From assembly GCF_000292345.1 (NCBI RefSeq), contig NZ_ALOU01000019.1, positions 186,001 through 250,000 on the forward strand: a stretch of DNA of 64,000 nucleotides. The letters run 5' to 3'. This DNA is from Cupriavidus sp. BIS7 (GTDB lineage: Bacteria > Pseudomonadota > Gammaproteobacteria > Burkholderiales > Burkholderiaceae). The position numbers were made by a program, and so were the translations under genes. The notes beneath the pieces are model-generated. The model was given only the letters and a program-made list of their open reading frames with translations, was not told the DNA's origin and did no database searches. Of this stretch, positions 38,025 to 47,210 are shown piece after piece; the stretch's first letter is position 1, and every line of letters starts with the position of its first letter.

Positions 38025-39254
38025 GTGAAACCCATCCAGAAATCGAACAAGCTCCAGAACGTTTGCTATGACATCCGCGGCCCGGTGCTGGAAAAGGCCA
38101 AGCAGATGGAGGAGGAGGGGCACAAGATCATCAAGCTGAACATCGGCAACCTGGCCGTGTTCGGGTTCGATGCTCCCGAGGAAATCCAGCAGGACATGAT
38201 GCGCAACCTGCCGAATTCGGCCGGTTACTCCGATTCGAAGGGCATCTTCGCGGCGCGCAAGGCGATCATGCACTACACCCAGGAGAAGAAGATCCAGGGC
38301 GTGGGGCTGGACGACATCTATGTGGGCAACGGCGCATCCGAACTGATCGTGATGTCGATGAACGCGCTGCTCAATAGCGGTGATGAAGTGCTGGTTCCGG
38401 CACCTGACTACCCGCTGTGGACGGCTGCGGTGAGCCTGTCCGGCGGCACGCCGATCCACTATGTGTGCGACGAGGCCAACGAGTGGATGCCCGACCTCGA
38501 CGACATCCGCAGCAAGATCACCCCGAACACGCGCGCCATCGTCATCATCAACCCGAACAACCCGACGGGCGCGCTGTATTCCGACGACTTGCTCAAGGAG
38601 ATCGTGGTCATCGCCCGCGAGCACGGCCTGATCATCTTTGCCGACGAGATCTACGACAAGGTCCTGTACGACGGCAACACCCATACGTCGATCGGCTCGC
38701 TGTCCACCGACGTGCTGACCGTGACCTTCAACGGCCTGTCGAAGAACTACCGCTCGTGCGGGTACCGCGCGGGCTGGATGGTGGTGTCGGGGGACAAGCG
38801 CCCCGCGCAGGACTATATCGAAGGCCTGAACATGCTGTCGTCGATGCGCCTGTGTGCCAACGTGCCGGGCCAGTGGGCAATCCAGACGGCCCTGGGCGGG
38901 TACCAGAGCATCAACGACCTCGTGGCCGACGGCGGGCGGCTGCGCCGCCAGCGTGACCTGGCGCATGAGCTGATCACGCAGATCCCGGGTATCACGTGCG
39001 TCAAGCCCAAGGCCGCGCTGTACCTGTTCCCGAAGCTCGACCTGTCGATGTATCCGATCCAGGACGACCAGGAATTCATCTACGAACTGCTGCAGGAGTC
39101 GAAGGTGCTGCTGGTGCAGGGTACCGGCTTCAACTGGGGCGCGCCGGACCATTTCCGGATCGTGTTCCTGCCGCATGAAGAGGATCTGCGCGAGGCCATC
39201 AGCCGCGTGGGCCGCTTCCTTGAGAACTATCGCAAACGTCACGGCACTGTCTAA
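38025..39254 (+). CDS. alaA: Alanine-type aminotransferase (AlaA/AlaT family)
   Basis: PLP-dependent class I/II aminotransferase, 409 aa, expected to form alanine from pyruvate and glutamate. GTG start at 38025 gives the family N-terminus KPIQKSNKLQNVCYDIRGP. NPNNPTGALYS and the Schiff-base lysine K240 in NGLSKNYRSCGYRAGW are visible; HFRIVFLPHEEDL holds the carboxylate-binding arginine. It sits 51 bp upstream of hom on the same strand, an order common in Burkholderiaceae. Confidence 0.93.
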   Translation: MKPIQKSNKLQNVCYDIRGPVLEKAKQMEEEGHKIIKLNIGNLAVFGFDAPEEIQQDMMRNLPNSAGYSDSKGIFAARKAIMHYTQEKKIQGVGLDDIYVGNGASELIVMSMNALLNSGDEVLVPAPDYPLWTAAVSLSGGTPIHYVCDEANEWMPDLDDIRSKITPNTRAIVIINPNNPTGALYSDDLLKEIVVIAREHGLIIFADEIYDKVLYDGNTHTSIGSLSTDVLTVTFNGLSKNYRSCGYRAGWMVVSGDKRPAQDYIEGLNMLSSMRLCANVPGQWAIQTALGGYQSINDLVADGGRLRRQRDLAHELITQIPGITCVKPKAALYLFPKLDLSMYPIQDDQEFIYELLQESKVLLVQGTGFNWGAPDHFRIVFLPHEEDLREAISRVGRFLENYRKRHGTV

Positions 39255-39305
39255 GCCGCCGGACGCCCCCAATTTCAGAATCAAGCAACCCAGAGTCAGA
39301 CGTCC

Positions 39306-40616
39306 ATGAATCCCATCAAAGTCGGCCTTCTCGGCATCGGTACCGTCGGCAGCGGCACGTTCAACGTGCTCAAGCGCAATCAGGAGGAAATTCGCCGCCG
39401 CGCAGGTCGCGGCATCGAGATTGCGGTCGTGGCCGACCTCAACACCGAGCGCGCCCGCGAACTGACCGGTGGCACGGTGGACGTCGTCAGCGATGCCAAC
39501 GACGTGGTGACGCGCCCGGATATCGACATCGTCGTGGAGCTGATCGGCGGCTATGGCATCGCCCGCGAACTGGTGCTCAAGGCCATCGAGAACGGCAAGC
39601 ACGTGGTCACCGCCAACAAGGCGCTGCTGGCCGTGCACGGCAACGAGATCTTCGAAGCCGCGCGCAAGAAGGGCGTGATCGTTGCGTTCGAAGCCGCCGT
39701 GGCCGGTGGGATCCCCATCATCAAGGCGCTGCGCGAAGGCCTGACCGCGAACCGCATCCAGTGGATCGCCGGCATCATCAACGGCACGACGAACTTCATC
39801 CTGTCCGAGATGCGCGACAAGGGCCTGGACTTCGAAACGGTCCTCAAGGAAGCGCAGCAACTGGGCTACGCCGAAGCCGATCCGACGTTCGACATCGAAG
39901 GCATCGATGCCGCGCACAAGGTCACGCTGATGAGCGCGATCGCGTTCGGCATGCCGGTGCAGTTCGATCGCGCCCACGTGGAAGGCATCACCAAGCTGTC
40001 GGCCATCGACATCAAGTACGCCGAGGAACTGGGCTATCGCATCAAGCTGCTGGGCATCACGCGCCGCCGCGAGGATGGCGTGGAACTGCGCGTGCACCCG
40101 ACGCTGGTGCCGGCCTCGCGCCTGATCGCCAATGTGGAGGGCGCGATGAATGCCGTGCTGGTGCAGGGCGACGCCGTGGGCGCCACGCTGTACTACGGCA
40201 AGGGCGCCGGCGCCGAGCCGACCGCCTCGGCCGTGATCGCAGACCTGGTCGACGTGACCCGCCTGCACACCGCCGATCCGAACCACCGCGTGCCGCACCT
40301 GGCGTTCCAGCCGGACGAACTGTCGAACGTGCCGGTGCTGCCGATCGAGGAAGTCACGAGCTCGTACTACCTGCGCATGCGCGTGTCCGACGAGACCGGC
40401 GTGCTGGCCGAGATCACGCGCATCCTGGCCGAGGCCGGCATCAGCATCGACGCGATGCTGCAGAAGGAATCGCGCGAAGGCGAACCGCAGACCGACATCA
40501 TCATCCTGACGCACCTGACGCGCGAAAAGCAGGTCAATGCCGCAATCCGCAGCATCGAGGCGCTGCAGACCGTGCTGTCGCCGGTCACGCGCCTGCGCAT
40601 GGAAGAACTGAACTAA
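39306..40616 (+). CDS. hom: Homoserine dehydrogenase
   Basis: Reduces aspartate semialdehyde to homoserine for threonine and methionine synthesis. 436 aa, monofunctional. Rossmann fingerprint GLLGIGTVGSG at the N-terminus, catalytic-domain blocks TANKALLAVHG, AAVAGGIPIIKALREGL and GIINGTTNFILSEM, and a C-terminal ACT domain (about 350-430, YYLRMRVSDETGVLAEITRILAEAGISI) for allosteric control, probably by threonine. Followed 21 bp later by thrC. Confidence 0.97.
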   Translation: MNPIKVGLLGIGTVGSGTFNVLKRNQEEIRRRAGRGIEIAVVADLNTERARELTGGTVDVVSDANDVVTRPDIDIVVELIGGYGIARELVLKAIENGKHVVTANKALLAVHGNEIFEAARKKGVIVAFEAAVAGGIPIIKALREGLTANRIQWIAGIINGTTNFILSEMRDKGLDFETVLKEAQQLGYAEADPTFDIEGIDAAHKVTLMSAIAFGMPVQFDRAHVEGITKLSAIDIKYAEELGYRIKLLGITRRREDGVELRVHPTLVPASRLIANVEGAMNAVLVQGDAVGATLYYGKGAGAEPTASAVIADLVDVTRLHTADPNHRVPHLAFQPDELSNVPVLPIEEVTSSYYLRMRVSDETGVLAEITRILAEAGISIDAMLQKESREGEPQTDIIILTHLTREKQVNAAIRSIEALQTVLSPVTRLRMEELN

Positions 40617-40637
40617 GAGATCGAGCAGGCTTGCCCC

Positions 40638-42083
40638 ATGAATTACCAGTCGACGCGCGGCCATGACGTGCCGCAATCGTTCTCCGAAATCCTGCTCGGC
40701 GGGCTGGCGCCCGATGGCGGCCTGTACCTGCCGAAGCAGTACCCGCAAGTCACGGCCGACGAACTCGAAGCGTGGCGCAAGCTCCCGTATGCCGATCTGG
40801 CATTCGAGGTGCTGTCGCGCTTCTGTGACGACATTCCGGCCGAGGATCTGCGCGCGCTGACGCGCAAGACGTACACCGCCGAGGTGTACCGCAATGCGCG
40901 TCCGGGCGACAACACTGCCGATATCACGCCGCTGCGCACGCTCGGCGAGGAAGGTGGCACGAAGCTGCAATTGCTGGGCCTGTCGAACGGCCCGACGCTG
41001 GCCTTCAAGGACATGGCGATGCAGTTGCTCGGCAACCTGTTCGAGTACGCGTTGAAGCGCGCGGGCCTGAAGCTGAACATCCTTGGCGCAACGTCGGGTG
41101 ATACCGGCAGCGCGGCCGAGTATGCGATGCGCGGCAAGGAAGGCATCCGCGTGTTCATGCTGAGCCCGCACCGCAAGATGAGCGCGTTCCAGACCGCGCA
41201 GATGTTCAGCCTGCAGGACCCGAACATCTTCAACATCGCGATCGAAGGCGTGTTCGATGACGCGCAGGACATCGTCAAGGCTGTCTCGAACGATCATGCG
41301 TTCAAGGCGCGCCAGCGTATCGGCACCGTGAATTCGATCAACTGGGCCCGCGTGGTGGCCCAGGTCGTGTACTACTTCAAGGGCTGGCTGCTGGCCACGA
41401 ACGGCCCGGGCCAGAAGGTGTCGTTCTGCGTGCCGTCGGGTAACTTCGGCAACGTCTGCGCAGGCCATATCGCGCGCATGATGGGCCTGCCGATCGACAA
41501 GCTCGTGGTGGCCACGAACGAGAACGACGTGCTTGACGAGTTCTTCCGCACCGGCACGTACCGCGTGCGGACCTCGGCGCAGACGTACCACACGTCGAGC
41601 CCGAGCATGGACATCTCGAAGGCGTCCAACTTCGAACGCTTTGTCTTCGATCTGCTGGGCCAGGATTCGGACAAGCTCGTGGCGCTGTTCCGCGACGTCG
41701 ACACCAAGGGCGGTTTCGATCTGGCCGGTACGCCGGAGTTCGAGCGCATCCGCCAGTTCGGCTTTGTTTCGGGCCGCAGCACGCACGAGGACCGTCTGAC
41801 GACGATCCGCGACGTGAACCAGCGCTATGGCGTGACGATCGACACCCACACCGCCGATGGCGTGAAGGTGGCGCGCGAATACCTGGATGCAGGCGTCCCG
41901 ATGGTGGTGCTGGAAACGGCGCTGCCGGCAAAGTTCGCCGACACGATCCGCGAGGCGCTTGGCCATGAGCCGGAGCGTCCGTCCGCGTTCGATGGTATCG
42001 AGGGTCTGCCGCAGCGCTTCGAAGTGATGCCTGCCGATGCAGACCGCGTGAAGGCGTACATCGCGCAGCACACGGGCCTGTAA
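40638..42083 (+). CDS. thrC: Threonine synthase
   Basis: PLP enzyme converting O-phosphohomoserine to threonine, 481 aa, of the long (type II, fungal/gamma-proteobacterial-like) class. N-terminal YQSTRGHDVPQSFSEILLGGLAPDGGLYLP is diagnostic; Schiff-base lysine K124 in TLAFKDMAMQLLGN; phosphate loop GATSGDTGSAAEYA. Operon with hom. Confidence 0.97.
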   Translation: MNYQSTRGHDVPQSFSEILLGGLAPDGGLYLPKQYPQVTADELEAWRKLPYADLAFEVLSRFCDDIPAEDLRALTRKTYTAEVYRNARPGDNTADITPLRTLGEEGGTKLQLLGLSNGPTLAFKDMAMQLLGNLFEYALKRAGLKLNILGATSGDTGSAAEYAMRGKEGIRVFMLSPHRKMSAFQTAQMFSLQDPNIFNIAIEGVFDDAQDIVKAVSNDHAFKARQRIGTVNSINWARVVAQVVYYFKGWLLATNGPGQKVSFCVPSGNFGNVCAGHIARMMGLPIDKLVVATNENDVLDEFFRTGTYRVRTSAQTYHTSSPSMDISKASNFERFVFDLLGQDSDKLVALFRDVDTKGGFDLAGTPEFERIRQFGFVSGRSTHEDRLTTIRDVNQRYGVTIDTHTADGVKVAREYLDAGVPMVVLETALPAKFADTIREALGHEPERPSAFDGIEGLPQRFEVMPADADRVKAYIAQHTGL

Positions 42084-42168
42084 GTGCCGCTGTAATAGCC
42101 CTTATCACGGCGTGATCCGCCGGCCTGGCTGCAACTCGCTACAATCGGGTTTGCCGGGCTCCGCCACG

Positions 42169-42205
42169 GCCCCCAGGCTTGCAAGCCCGGGGGCTGTTTC
42201 ATTTG
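42169..42205 (+). terminator. Terminator-like hairpin between thrC and moeA
   Basis: GCCCCC (42169-42174) pairs with GGGGGC (42189-42194), continuing with one mismatch into GGC/GCC and TT/AA pairs, followed by TGTTTCATTT. It lies 24 bp after a TACAAT -10-like box (42140-42145), so it could be an attenuator for moeA as well as the thrC terminator. Confidence 0.7.
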
Positions 42206-42233
42206 GAGTCAACCCGAATCCCATACGCATCCC

Positions 42234-43469
42234 ATGACCCAGACTGCTGCGCGCCCCCCGATGCTGACCATGGCCCAGGCAATTGAAGCCCTGATGGCCG
42301 GCGTTCGTCCGATTACCGATACCGAAACCGTCGATACGCTCCAGGCGAATGGCCGCGTGCTGGCCGCCGGGGTGACCAGCGCGCTGCGCGTGCCGCCGGC
42401 CGACAACACGTCGATGGACGGCTACGTGATGCGCGCTGCCGACGTGCAGGGGGCGGGCACGCGCCTGCCGGTTTCGCAGCGGATTCCGGCCGGTCATGTC
42501 GGCACCGAACTGGCCCCCGGTACGGCCGCGCGCATCTTCACCGGCGGGCTGATTCCGCCAGGCGCCGATGCCGTGGTGATGCAGGAGCAGTGTCAGGCGG
42601 ATGGCGATGCAGTGATTGTCAATCATGTACCGGCCTCGGGCGAGTGGATTCGCCGCGCCGGCGAGGATATCGAGGCGGGCAGCGAGATCCTGCCCGCCGG
42701 GACGCGGCTGACGCCGCAGGCGCTGGGCCTTGCTGCGTCGGTCGGGCAGGCAAGGCTCGACGTGATCCGCCGCGTACGCGTGGCCGTGTTCTTCACCGGT
42801 GACGAACTGGCGATGCCCGGCGAACCGCTCAAGCCCGGCGCGATCTACAACTCGAACCGCTTCACGCTGCGCGGCCTGCTGGAGAACCTCGGCTGCGAGG
42901 TAACCGACTTCGGCATCGTTCCCGATACGCTGGCGGCCACGCGCGACACGCTGCGCCGCGCGGCGGAGGGCAACGACCTGATCATCACCTCGGGTGGTGT
43001 TTCCGTGGGCGAGGAAGACCATATCCGTCCGGCCGTCACCGCCGAAGGGCGCCTGGACCTGTGGCAGATCGCGATCAAGCCTGGCAAGCCGCTGGCGTTC
43101 GGGCAGGTTGCCAACGGTACGGCGTTGCCGGCGTTCTTTCTGGGGCTGCCCGGCAACCCCGTGTCGAGCTTTGTCACGTTCCTGCTGTTCGTGCGGCCCT
43201 TTATCCTGCGCCTGCAGGGCGTGGCCGACGTGACGCCGCGCCGCCTGCCGCTGCGGGCCGATTTCGACCTGCCGCGCGGCGACCGCCGTAACGAATTCCT
43301 GCGCGCGCGCATCAACGATGCGGGCGGGCTGGACCTGTTCCCGAACCAGAGTTCGGGCGTGCTGACCTCCACCGTATGGGGCGACGGCCTGATCGACAAT
43401 CCGCCGAACCAGACCATCCAGCGCGGCGACATCGTCCAGTTCATTCCATTTGCCAGCCTGCTGGCCTGA
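42234..43469 (+). CDS. moeA: Molybdopterin molybdenumtransferase MoeA
   Basis: Inserts molybdate into adenylated molybdopterin, 411 aa. The N-terminal VPPADNTSMDGYVMRAADVQ motif (DNSxMDGY-type), ARIFTGGLIPPGADAVVMQE, the MoCF-binding domain with FTGDEL and TSGGVSVGEEDHI, and LGLPGNPVSSFVTF are all present. The stop is two bases from moaD, forming moeA-moaD-moaE(-crcB). Confidence 0.97.
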   Translation: MTQTAARPPMLTMAQAIEALMAGVRPITDTETVDTLQANGRVLAAGVTSALRVPPADNTSMDGYVMRAADVQGAGTRLPVSQRIPAGHVGTELAPGTAARIFTGGLIPPGADAVVMQEQCQADGDAVIVNHVPASGEWIRRAGEDIEAGSEILPAGTRLTPQALGLAASVGQARLDVIRRVRVAVFFTGDELAMPGEPLKPGAIYNSNRFTLRGLLENLGCEVTDFGIVPDTLAATRDTLRRAAEGNDLIITSGGVSVGEEDHIRPAVTAEGRLDLWQIAIKPGKPLAFGQVANGTALPAFFLGLPGNPVSSFVTFLLFVRPFILRLQGVADVTPRRLPLRADFDLPRGDRRNEFLRARINDAGGLDLFPNQSSGVLTSTVWGDGLIDNPPNQTIQRGDIVQFIPFASLLA

Positions 43470-43471
43470 TC

Positions 43472-43729
43472 ATGCAACTTGAACTTCGATACTTCGCCAG
43501 CGTGCGCGAACAGGTGGGGCAGGGCGCCGAGCGCGCCGAAGTGCCCGCCGAAGTGCGCACCGTTGGCGACCTGCGCGCATGGCTGCGCAACCGTGGCGGT
43601 GCCTGGGCCGAAACGCTGGCCGAAGGCCGCGCGTTGCGCATGGCTGTCGACCACGCCGTGGCCCGCGCCGACACCCCGCTTGCCGATGGCTGCGAGGTGG
43701 CGTTCTTCCCGCCCGTGACCGGAGGCTGA
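43472..43729 (+). CDS. moaD: Molybdopterin synthase sulfur carrier subunit MoaD
   Basis: Ubiquitin-like sulfur carrier, 85 aa, ending in the required GG (FFPPVTGG), which is thiocarboxylated. LELRYFASVREQVG is the usual N-terminus. It overlaps nothing but is only 2 bp from moeA and 1 bp from moaE, so the three are translationally coupled. Confidence 0.96.
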   Translation: MQLELRYFASVREQVGQGAERAEVPAEVRTVGDLRAWLRNRGGAWAETLAEGRALRMAVDHAVARADTPLADGCEVAFFPPVTGG

Positions 43730-43730
43730 C

Positions 43731-44222
43731 ATGGCGGTGCGTGTTCAGCACGAGGATTTCGACCTGGGCGCTGAAGTGGCAGCGCTGCGCGCCGATAACC
43801 CCGGCGTGGGGGCTGTGGCCAGCTTTATTGGCACCGTGCGTGACGTCAGCGATGGCACGAGCGTCAGCACGATGGAACTCGAGCATTACCCGGGCATGAC
43901 CGAGCGCGCGCTCGAGAAGATCGAGGCCGCCGCACGCGAGCGCTGGCCGCTGCTCGGTGTCACGATCGTGCACCGCGTGGGCCTGCTGCAACCGCTCGAT
44001 CAGATCGTTCTGGTGGCCGTGGCCTCGGCGCACCGTGGCGCCGCGTTTGCCGCGTGCGAGTTCATCATGGACTACCTGAAGTCCGAGGCGCCTTTCTGGA
44101 AGAAGGAAGAAACGCCCGGGGGCGCGCGCTGGGTCGATGCGCGCGTTTCCGACGACGCGGCGCTGCGCCGCTGGGGCATCGAATCGTTCAACGCAGATCC
44201 AGACAACAACAAGGACGAATAA
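43731..44222 (+). CDS. moaE: Molybdopterin synthase catalytic subunit MoaE
   Basis: Large subunit of molybdopterin synthase, 163 aa. GAVASFIGTVRD at the N-terminus, LEHYPGMTERALEKIEAAA, the IVHRVGLLQPLDQIVLVAVASAHR block, and KSEAPFWKKEE with the catalytic lysines. Starts one base after moaD. Its stop is directly followed by the crcB start. Confidence 0.97.
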   Translation: MAVRVQHEDFDLGAEVAALRADNPGVGAVASFIGTVRDVSDGTSVSTMELEHYPGMTERALEKIEAAARERWPLLGVTIVHRVGLLQPLDQIVLVAVASAHRGAAFAACEFIMDYLKSEAPFWKKEETPGGARWVDARVSDDAALRRWGIESFNADPDNNKDE

Positions 44223-44603
44223 ATGGGTCCGATGGGCTTTGTGGCGGTCGGCATTGGCGCCGCCGTTGGCGCCTGGCTGCGCTGGGGTTTCTCGTTCATG
44301 TGGAATGCCGTGAATCCGGCGATGCCGTATGGCACGCTGGCCTCGAACCTCGTCGGCGGTTATCTGATTGGTCTGGCAGTTGCATTTTTCGACACCCATC
44401 CGTCGCTGCCGCCCGAATGGCGCCTGCTGGCGGTTACGGGCTTTCTTGGCGGTCTGACCACGTTCTCCACGTTTTCGAGCGAAGTGATCGGCAATCTGCT
44501 GGCCGGCGACTATCGCTGGGCGCTGGCCCACGTGGTGCTGCATCTGGGCGGATCGCTGATGCTGACCGCGTTTGGCATCTGGTCGTATCGCGTGCTGTCG
44601 TGA
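44223..44603 (+). CDS. crcB: Fluoride ion channel CrcB (Fluc)
   Basis: Small dimeric four-TM fluoride exporter, 126 aa. GAAVGAWLRWGFSF at TM1, GTLASNLVGGYLIG (the Asn that lines the pore), and GFLGGLTTFSTFSSE (TM3 break, sodium site and phenylalanines) are the Fluc hallmarks. ATG follows the moaE stop with no gap, so it should be co-translated with the molybdopterin genes. No fluoride riboswitch precedes it, as there is no leader. Confidence 0.95.
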   Translation: MGPMGFVAVGIGAAVGAWLRWGFSFMWNAVNPAMPYGTLASNLVGGYLIGLAVAFFDTHPSLPPEWRLLAVTGFLGGLTTFSTFSSEVIGNLLAGDYRWALAHVVLHLGGSLMLTAFGIWSYRVLS

Positions 44604-44867
44604 CGTGACGTGTTGCCCCCGGGCCTCGGGGTAGACCTTAGGTAACACTACGTATCGCTCAACCCATCGTTTTGCGACGCAAGACCGGCTAACATTCACG
44701 AGCCGGGCAGCCACGTGCATGAGGCGTCGCATGCTGCCGCATCAACGGCGCCTCTCCGCAGCCCCGCATTTCATCCCGCTTTCCCCTGGCAGTTTGTAGT
44801 TGTCTCACCAACCGAGCCCCGCTCGGCCTTCGTGCCGTCTGGTCGAAAACAAGAAGGAGACATATCA
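44604..44867 (+). other. crcB-oligomer hydrolase intergenic region
   Basis: 264 bp. No promoter or terminator strong enough to call; a small CCCC/GGGG hairpin lies near 44615-44632. Confidence 0.3.
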
Positions 44868-47078
44868 ATGCAGCAGAGCCACAAGAACCACCCTACAAAT
44901 CTGTCACACCCGTCCGATCGTTCCACCGATCGCAAGGTTCGCCGCGCCAGGCGCCTGACCGCAATTTCCGGCGCCGTGGCTACGCTGGCCAGCCTGACGA
45001 TGGCCGCCTGTGGCGGCGGTGGCGGGCCCGGCAACAGCAGTGGTGGCGGCGGAAACGTCACGCCAAACATCAAGCCGGCATTTGTCGTCGGCACGGTCGG
45101 GGTCAAGACCTTTGACGGCAACTCCGACGACCTGTTGACCGCCGGGCTGGGCAAGGACGGGCTATCCGCCGCTGCGCCGGCGTTCGCCAATCCGAACGCG
45201 CCAACTGCCGCCGAACTGCGCCGCAATGCGATCTGGACCAACTACCGCGCCATCGTGGACGTTCAGGCGGCGGGCGGCTATGGGTCGCTCTATGGCCCGA
45301 ATGTCGATGCCCTTGGCAATGTGACGGGCGGTCAGGGCAAGATCCCGGGTACCGAATACATCGCATTCGCCGACGACGGTACCGGCCAGCAGAACGTGAC
45401 GGTTATGGCCCAGGTGCCGGATTCGTTCGATATCAGGAACCCCTGCATCATTTCCGCCACTTCATCGGGCTCCCGCGGCATCTATGGCGGGATCGCGGTT
45501 GGCGAATGGGGGCTCAAGCGCAACTGTGCCGTGGCCTATACGGACAAGGGTACCGGCGCCGCGCCACATGATCTGGATACCGATACCGTGCCGCTGATCG
45601 ACGGCACGCGCCAGAGCCGTTCGGCCGCAGGCAAACTGGCCCAGTTCACCGCGCAGCCGGGCGGCGGCCAGACGCTGGCGGGCTTCACCGGCACCTTCCC
45701 GCACCGGCTGGCCTTCAAGCACGCGCACTCGCAGCAGAACCCGGAGGCAAGCTGGGGCGCCAACACGCTGCAGGCGATCCAGTTCACGATGTGGGCCATC
45801 AACGACAAGTTTGGCCAGACGAACACGGACGGCACGCGGCAGGCGACGTTTACGCCCGCCAACGTGCTGGTGATTGCCTCGGCAGTCTCCAACGGCGGCG
45901 GCGCGGCCATTGCTGCCGCCGAGCAGGACACCACGGGCCTGATCGACGGGGTGGCCGTCGGGGAGCCAAACGTGAACCTGCCGCCGACGGCGGGCGTCAT
46001 CGTCAAGCGCGGCGGGGTGCAGGTTGCTGCATCTGGCAAGCATCTGTACGACTACACGACCATTGCCAACCTGTACCAGCTTTGCGCAGCCCAGGATACG
46101 AGCCTGACGAACGCACCGATGTTCAGTTCGACAGGACCGGGGCTTGCCCGCTGCGCATCGCTGGTCACGGCCCCAAATAGCAAGGTGACGGGCGGAACGG
46201 CTTCCGCCCAGACGGCTTCCGCCCTGGCCGCCCTGCACAACGCGGGCTGGGAGTCCGAATCGGATGAGCTGTTTGCCTCGCTCTCGGCCCTGGAAGTGGC
46301 CAGCTCGATCTCGGTGACCTATGCCAATGCGTATTCGCGCGCCAGCGTGACGGACAGACTCTGCAACTACAGCTTTGCCTCGCCGGGTGGTGCGACGGCG
46401 ACCCCGGTGGCGATCCCGGCGGCTTCCTTGGCGGGCCTGTTCTCGACTGGCAATGGCGTTCCGCCGACTACCTCGGTCACGCTGATGAACGACGCCAATC
46501 CGTCCGGCCCGATGCGCGATTTCTTGTCGAATTCGCCGTCGAATAACACGGCCGACGCCAATCTCGACGGCGCGCTGTGCCTGCGCAATCTGTTCGACAA
46601 CACGAACCCGGCGCTGATGACCGGCATCGGCCAGACCTACCGCACGGGCAACCTGGGCGGCAGGCCGTCGATCATCGTGCAGGGTCGCAGCGACGGGCTT
46701 CTGCCGGTGAACCATACGTCACGTCCGTATCTCGGCCTGAACAAGAGTGTCGAGGGTAACGTCAGCAAGCTGTCGTATATCGAGGTGACGAATGGCCAGC
46801 ATTTCGATGGGTTCATTGATGTGCTCCCCGGGTATGCCGCAAGGTACATCCCGATGCACGTCTATCTGAACCGGGCGCTCGATGCGGTCTACGCGAACCT
46901 GCGCAATGGCACGGCGCTGCCGGCGTCCCAGGTGGTCCGCACCACGCCGCGCGGCGGGGTCAACAACGCCACCGTCGGCCCGCAGATCCTGCCGTCGAAT
47001 GTCCCGCCGATCGCCGCCACGCCAGCCGCCGCCGACGCGATCACGGTCAGCGGTTCGACCGTGAACGTTCCGAACTGA
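44868..47078 (+). CDS. D-(-)-3-hydroxybutyrate oligomer hydrolase (lipoprotein-type)
   Basis: Hydrolyses water-soluble 3-hydroxybutyrate oligomers released from polyhydroxybutyrate (EC 3.1.1.22). 736 aa from the ATG at 44868, which has AAGGAGA upstream. Basic N-region, hydrophobic segment and lipobox TMAAC (C48), then a Gly-rich stretch, predict a lipoprotein or exported enzyme. The active-site serine is probably S341 in ASAVSNGGGAA, which replaces the usual lipase box. Blocks such as NPCIISATSSGSRGIYGG and GRSDGLLPVNHTSRPYLGLN match the Ralstonia/Cupriavidus family. The frame is open upstream for 51 codons without a better start. A 12-bp palindrome follows at 47105-47137. Confidence 0.92.
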   Translation: MQQSHKNHPTNLSHPSDRSTDRKVRRARRLTAISGAVATLASLTMAACGGGGGPGNSSGGGGNVTPNIKPAFVVGTVGVKTFDGNSDDLLTAGLGKDGLSAAAPAFANPNAPTAAELRRNAIWTNYRAIVDVQAAGGYGSLYGPNVDALGNVTGGQGKIPGTEYIAFADDGTGQQNVTVMAQVPDSFDIRNPCIISATSSGSRGIYGGIAVGEWGLKRNCAVAYTDKGTGAAPHDLDTDTVPLIDGTRQSRSAAGKLAQFTAQPGGGQTLAGFTGTFPHRLAFKHAHSQQNPEASWGANTLQAIQFTMWAINDKFGQTNTDGTRQATFTPANVLVIASAVSNGGGAAIAAAEQDTTGLIDGVAVGEPNVNLPPTAGVIVKRGGVQVAASGKHLYDYTTIANLYQLCAAQDTSLTNAPMFSSTGPGLARCASLVTAPNSKVTGGTASAQTASALAALHNAGWESESDELFASLSALEVASSISVTYANAYSRASVTDRLCNYSFASPGGATATPVAIPAASLAGLFSTGNGVPPTTSVTLMNDANPSGPMRDFLSNSPSNNTADANLDGALCLRNLFDNTNPALMTGIGQTYRTGNLGGRPSIIVQGRSDGLLPVNHTSRPYLGLNKSVEGNVSKLSYIEVTNGQHFDGFIDVLPGYAARYIPMHVYLNRALDAVYANLRNGTALPASQVVRTTPRGGVNNATVGPQILPSNVPPIAATPAAADAITVSGSTVNVPN

Positions 47079-47104
47079 GTCATCCGGAACAGGCAGTGGA
47101 GGTT

Positions 47105-47137
47105 GCCCGCCATGCGCATCGGGCACGCATGGCGGGC
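47105..47137. other. Perfect 12-bp inverted repeat after the oligomer hydrolase
   Basis: GCCCGCCATGCG (47105-47116) and CGCATGGCGGGC (47126-47137), 9-nt loop, 26 bp after the stop. There is no T-run, so the termination role is uncertain, but the stem is very stable. Confidence 0.7.
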
Positions 47138-47148
47138 GTATTGCCGAC

Positions 47149-47208
47149 GCCCTGGTCGACACCTTGGTCGACACCTTGGTCGACGCATTGTTCGACAACC
47201 CGGTCGAC
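47149..47208. repeat. Five degenerate 12-bp tandem repeats (SalI-type core)
   Basis: Units at 47149, 47161, 47173, 47185 and 47197, each ending in GTCGAC or TTCGAC; the second and third are identical (ACCTTGGTCGAC). The array ends 2 bp before the sigma-32 -35 box of clpB. Confidence 0.85.
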
Positions 47209-47210
47209 GT

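Noticed and set aside
37953-42071. A 4.1-kb open frame on the minus strand, antisense to the aminotransferase, hom and thrC
   Set aside because: Its composition (runs of Arg/His/Val/Leu/Asp typical of antisense GC-rich codons) and lack of any domain show it is a by-product of biased third positions; the plus-strand genes are certain.
44715-44867. Upstream extension of the 3HB-oligomer hydrolase by 51 codons
   Set aside because: The extension lacks a ribosome-binding site and would bury the signal peptide; the ATG at 44868 has AAGGAGA and gives a proper lipobox position.
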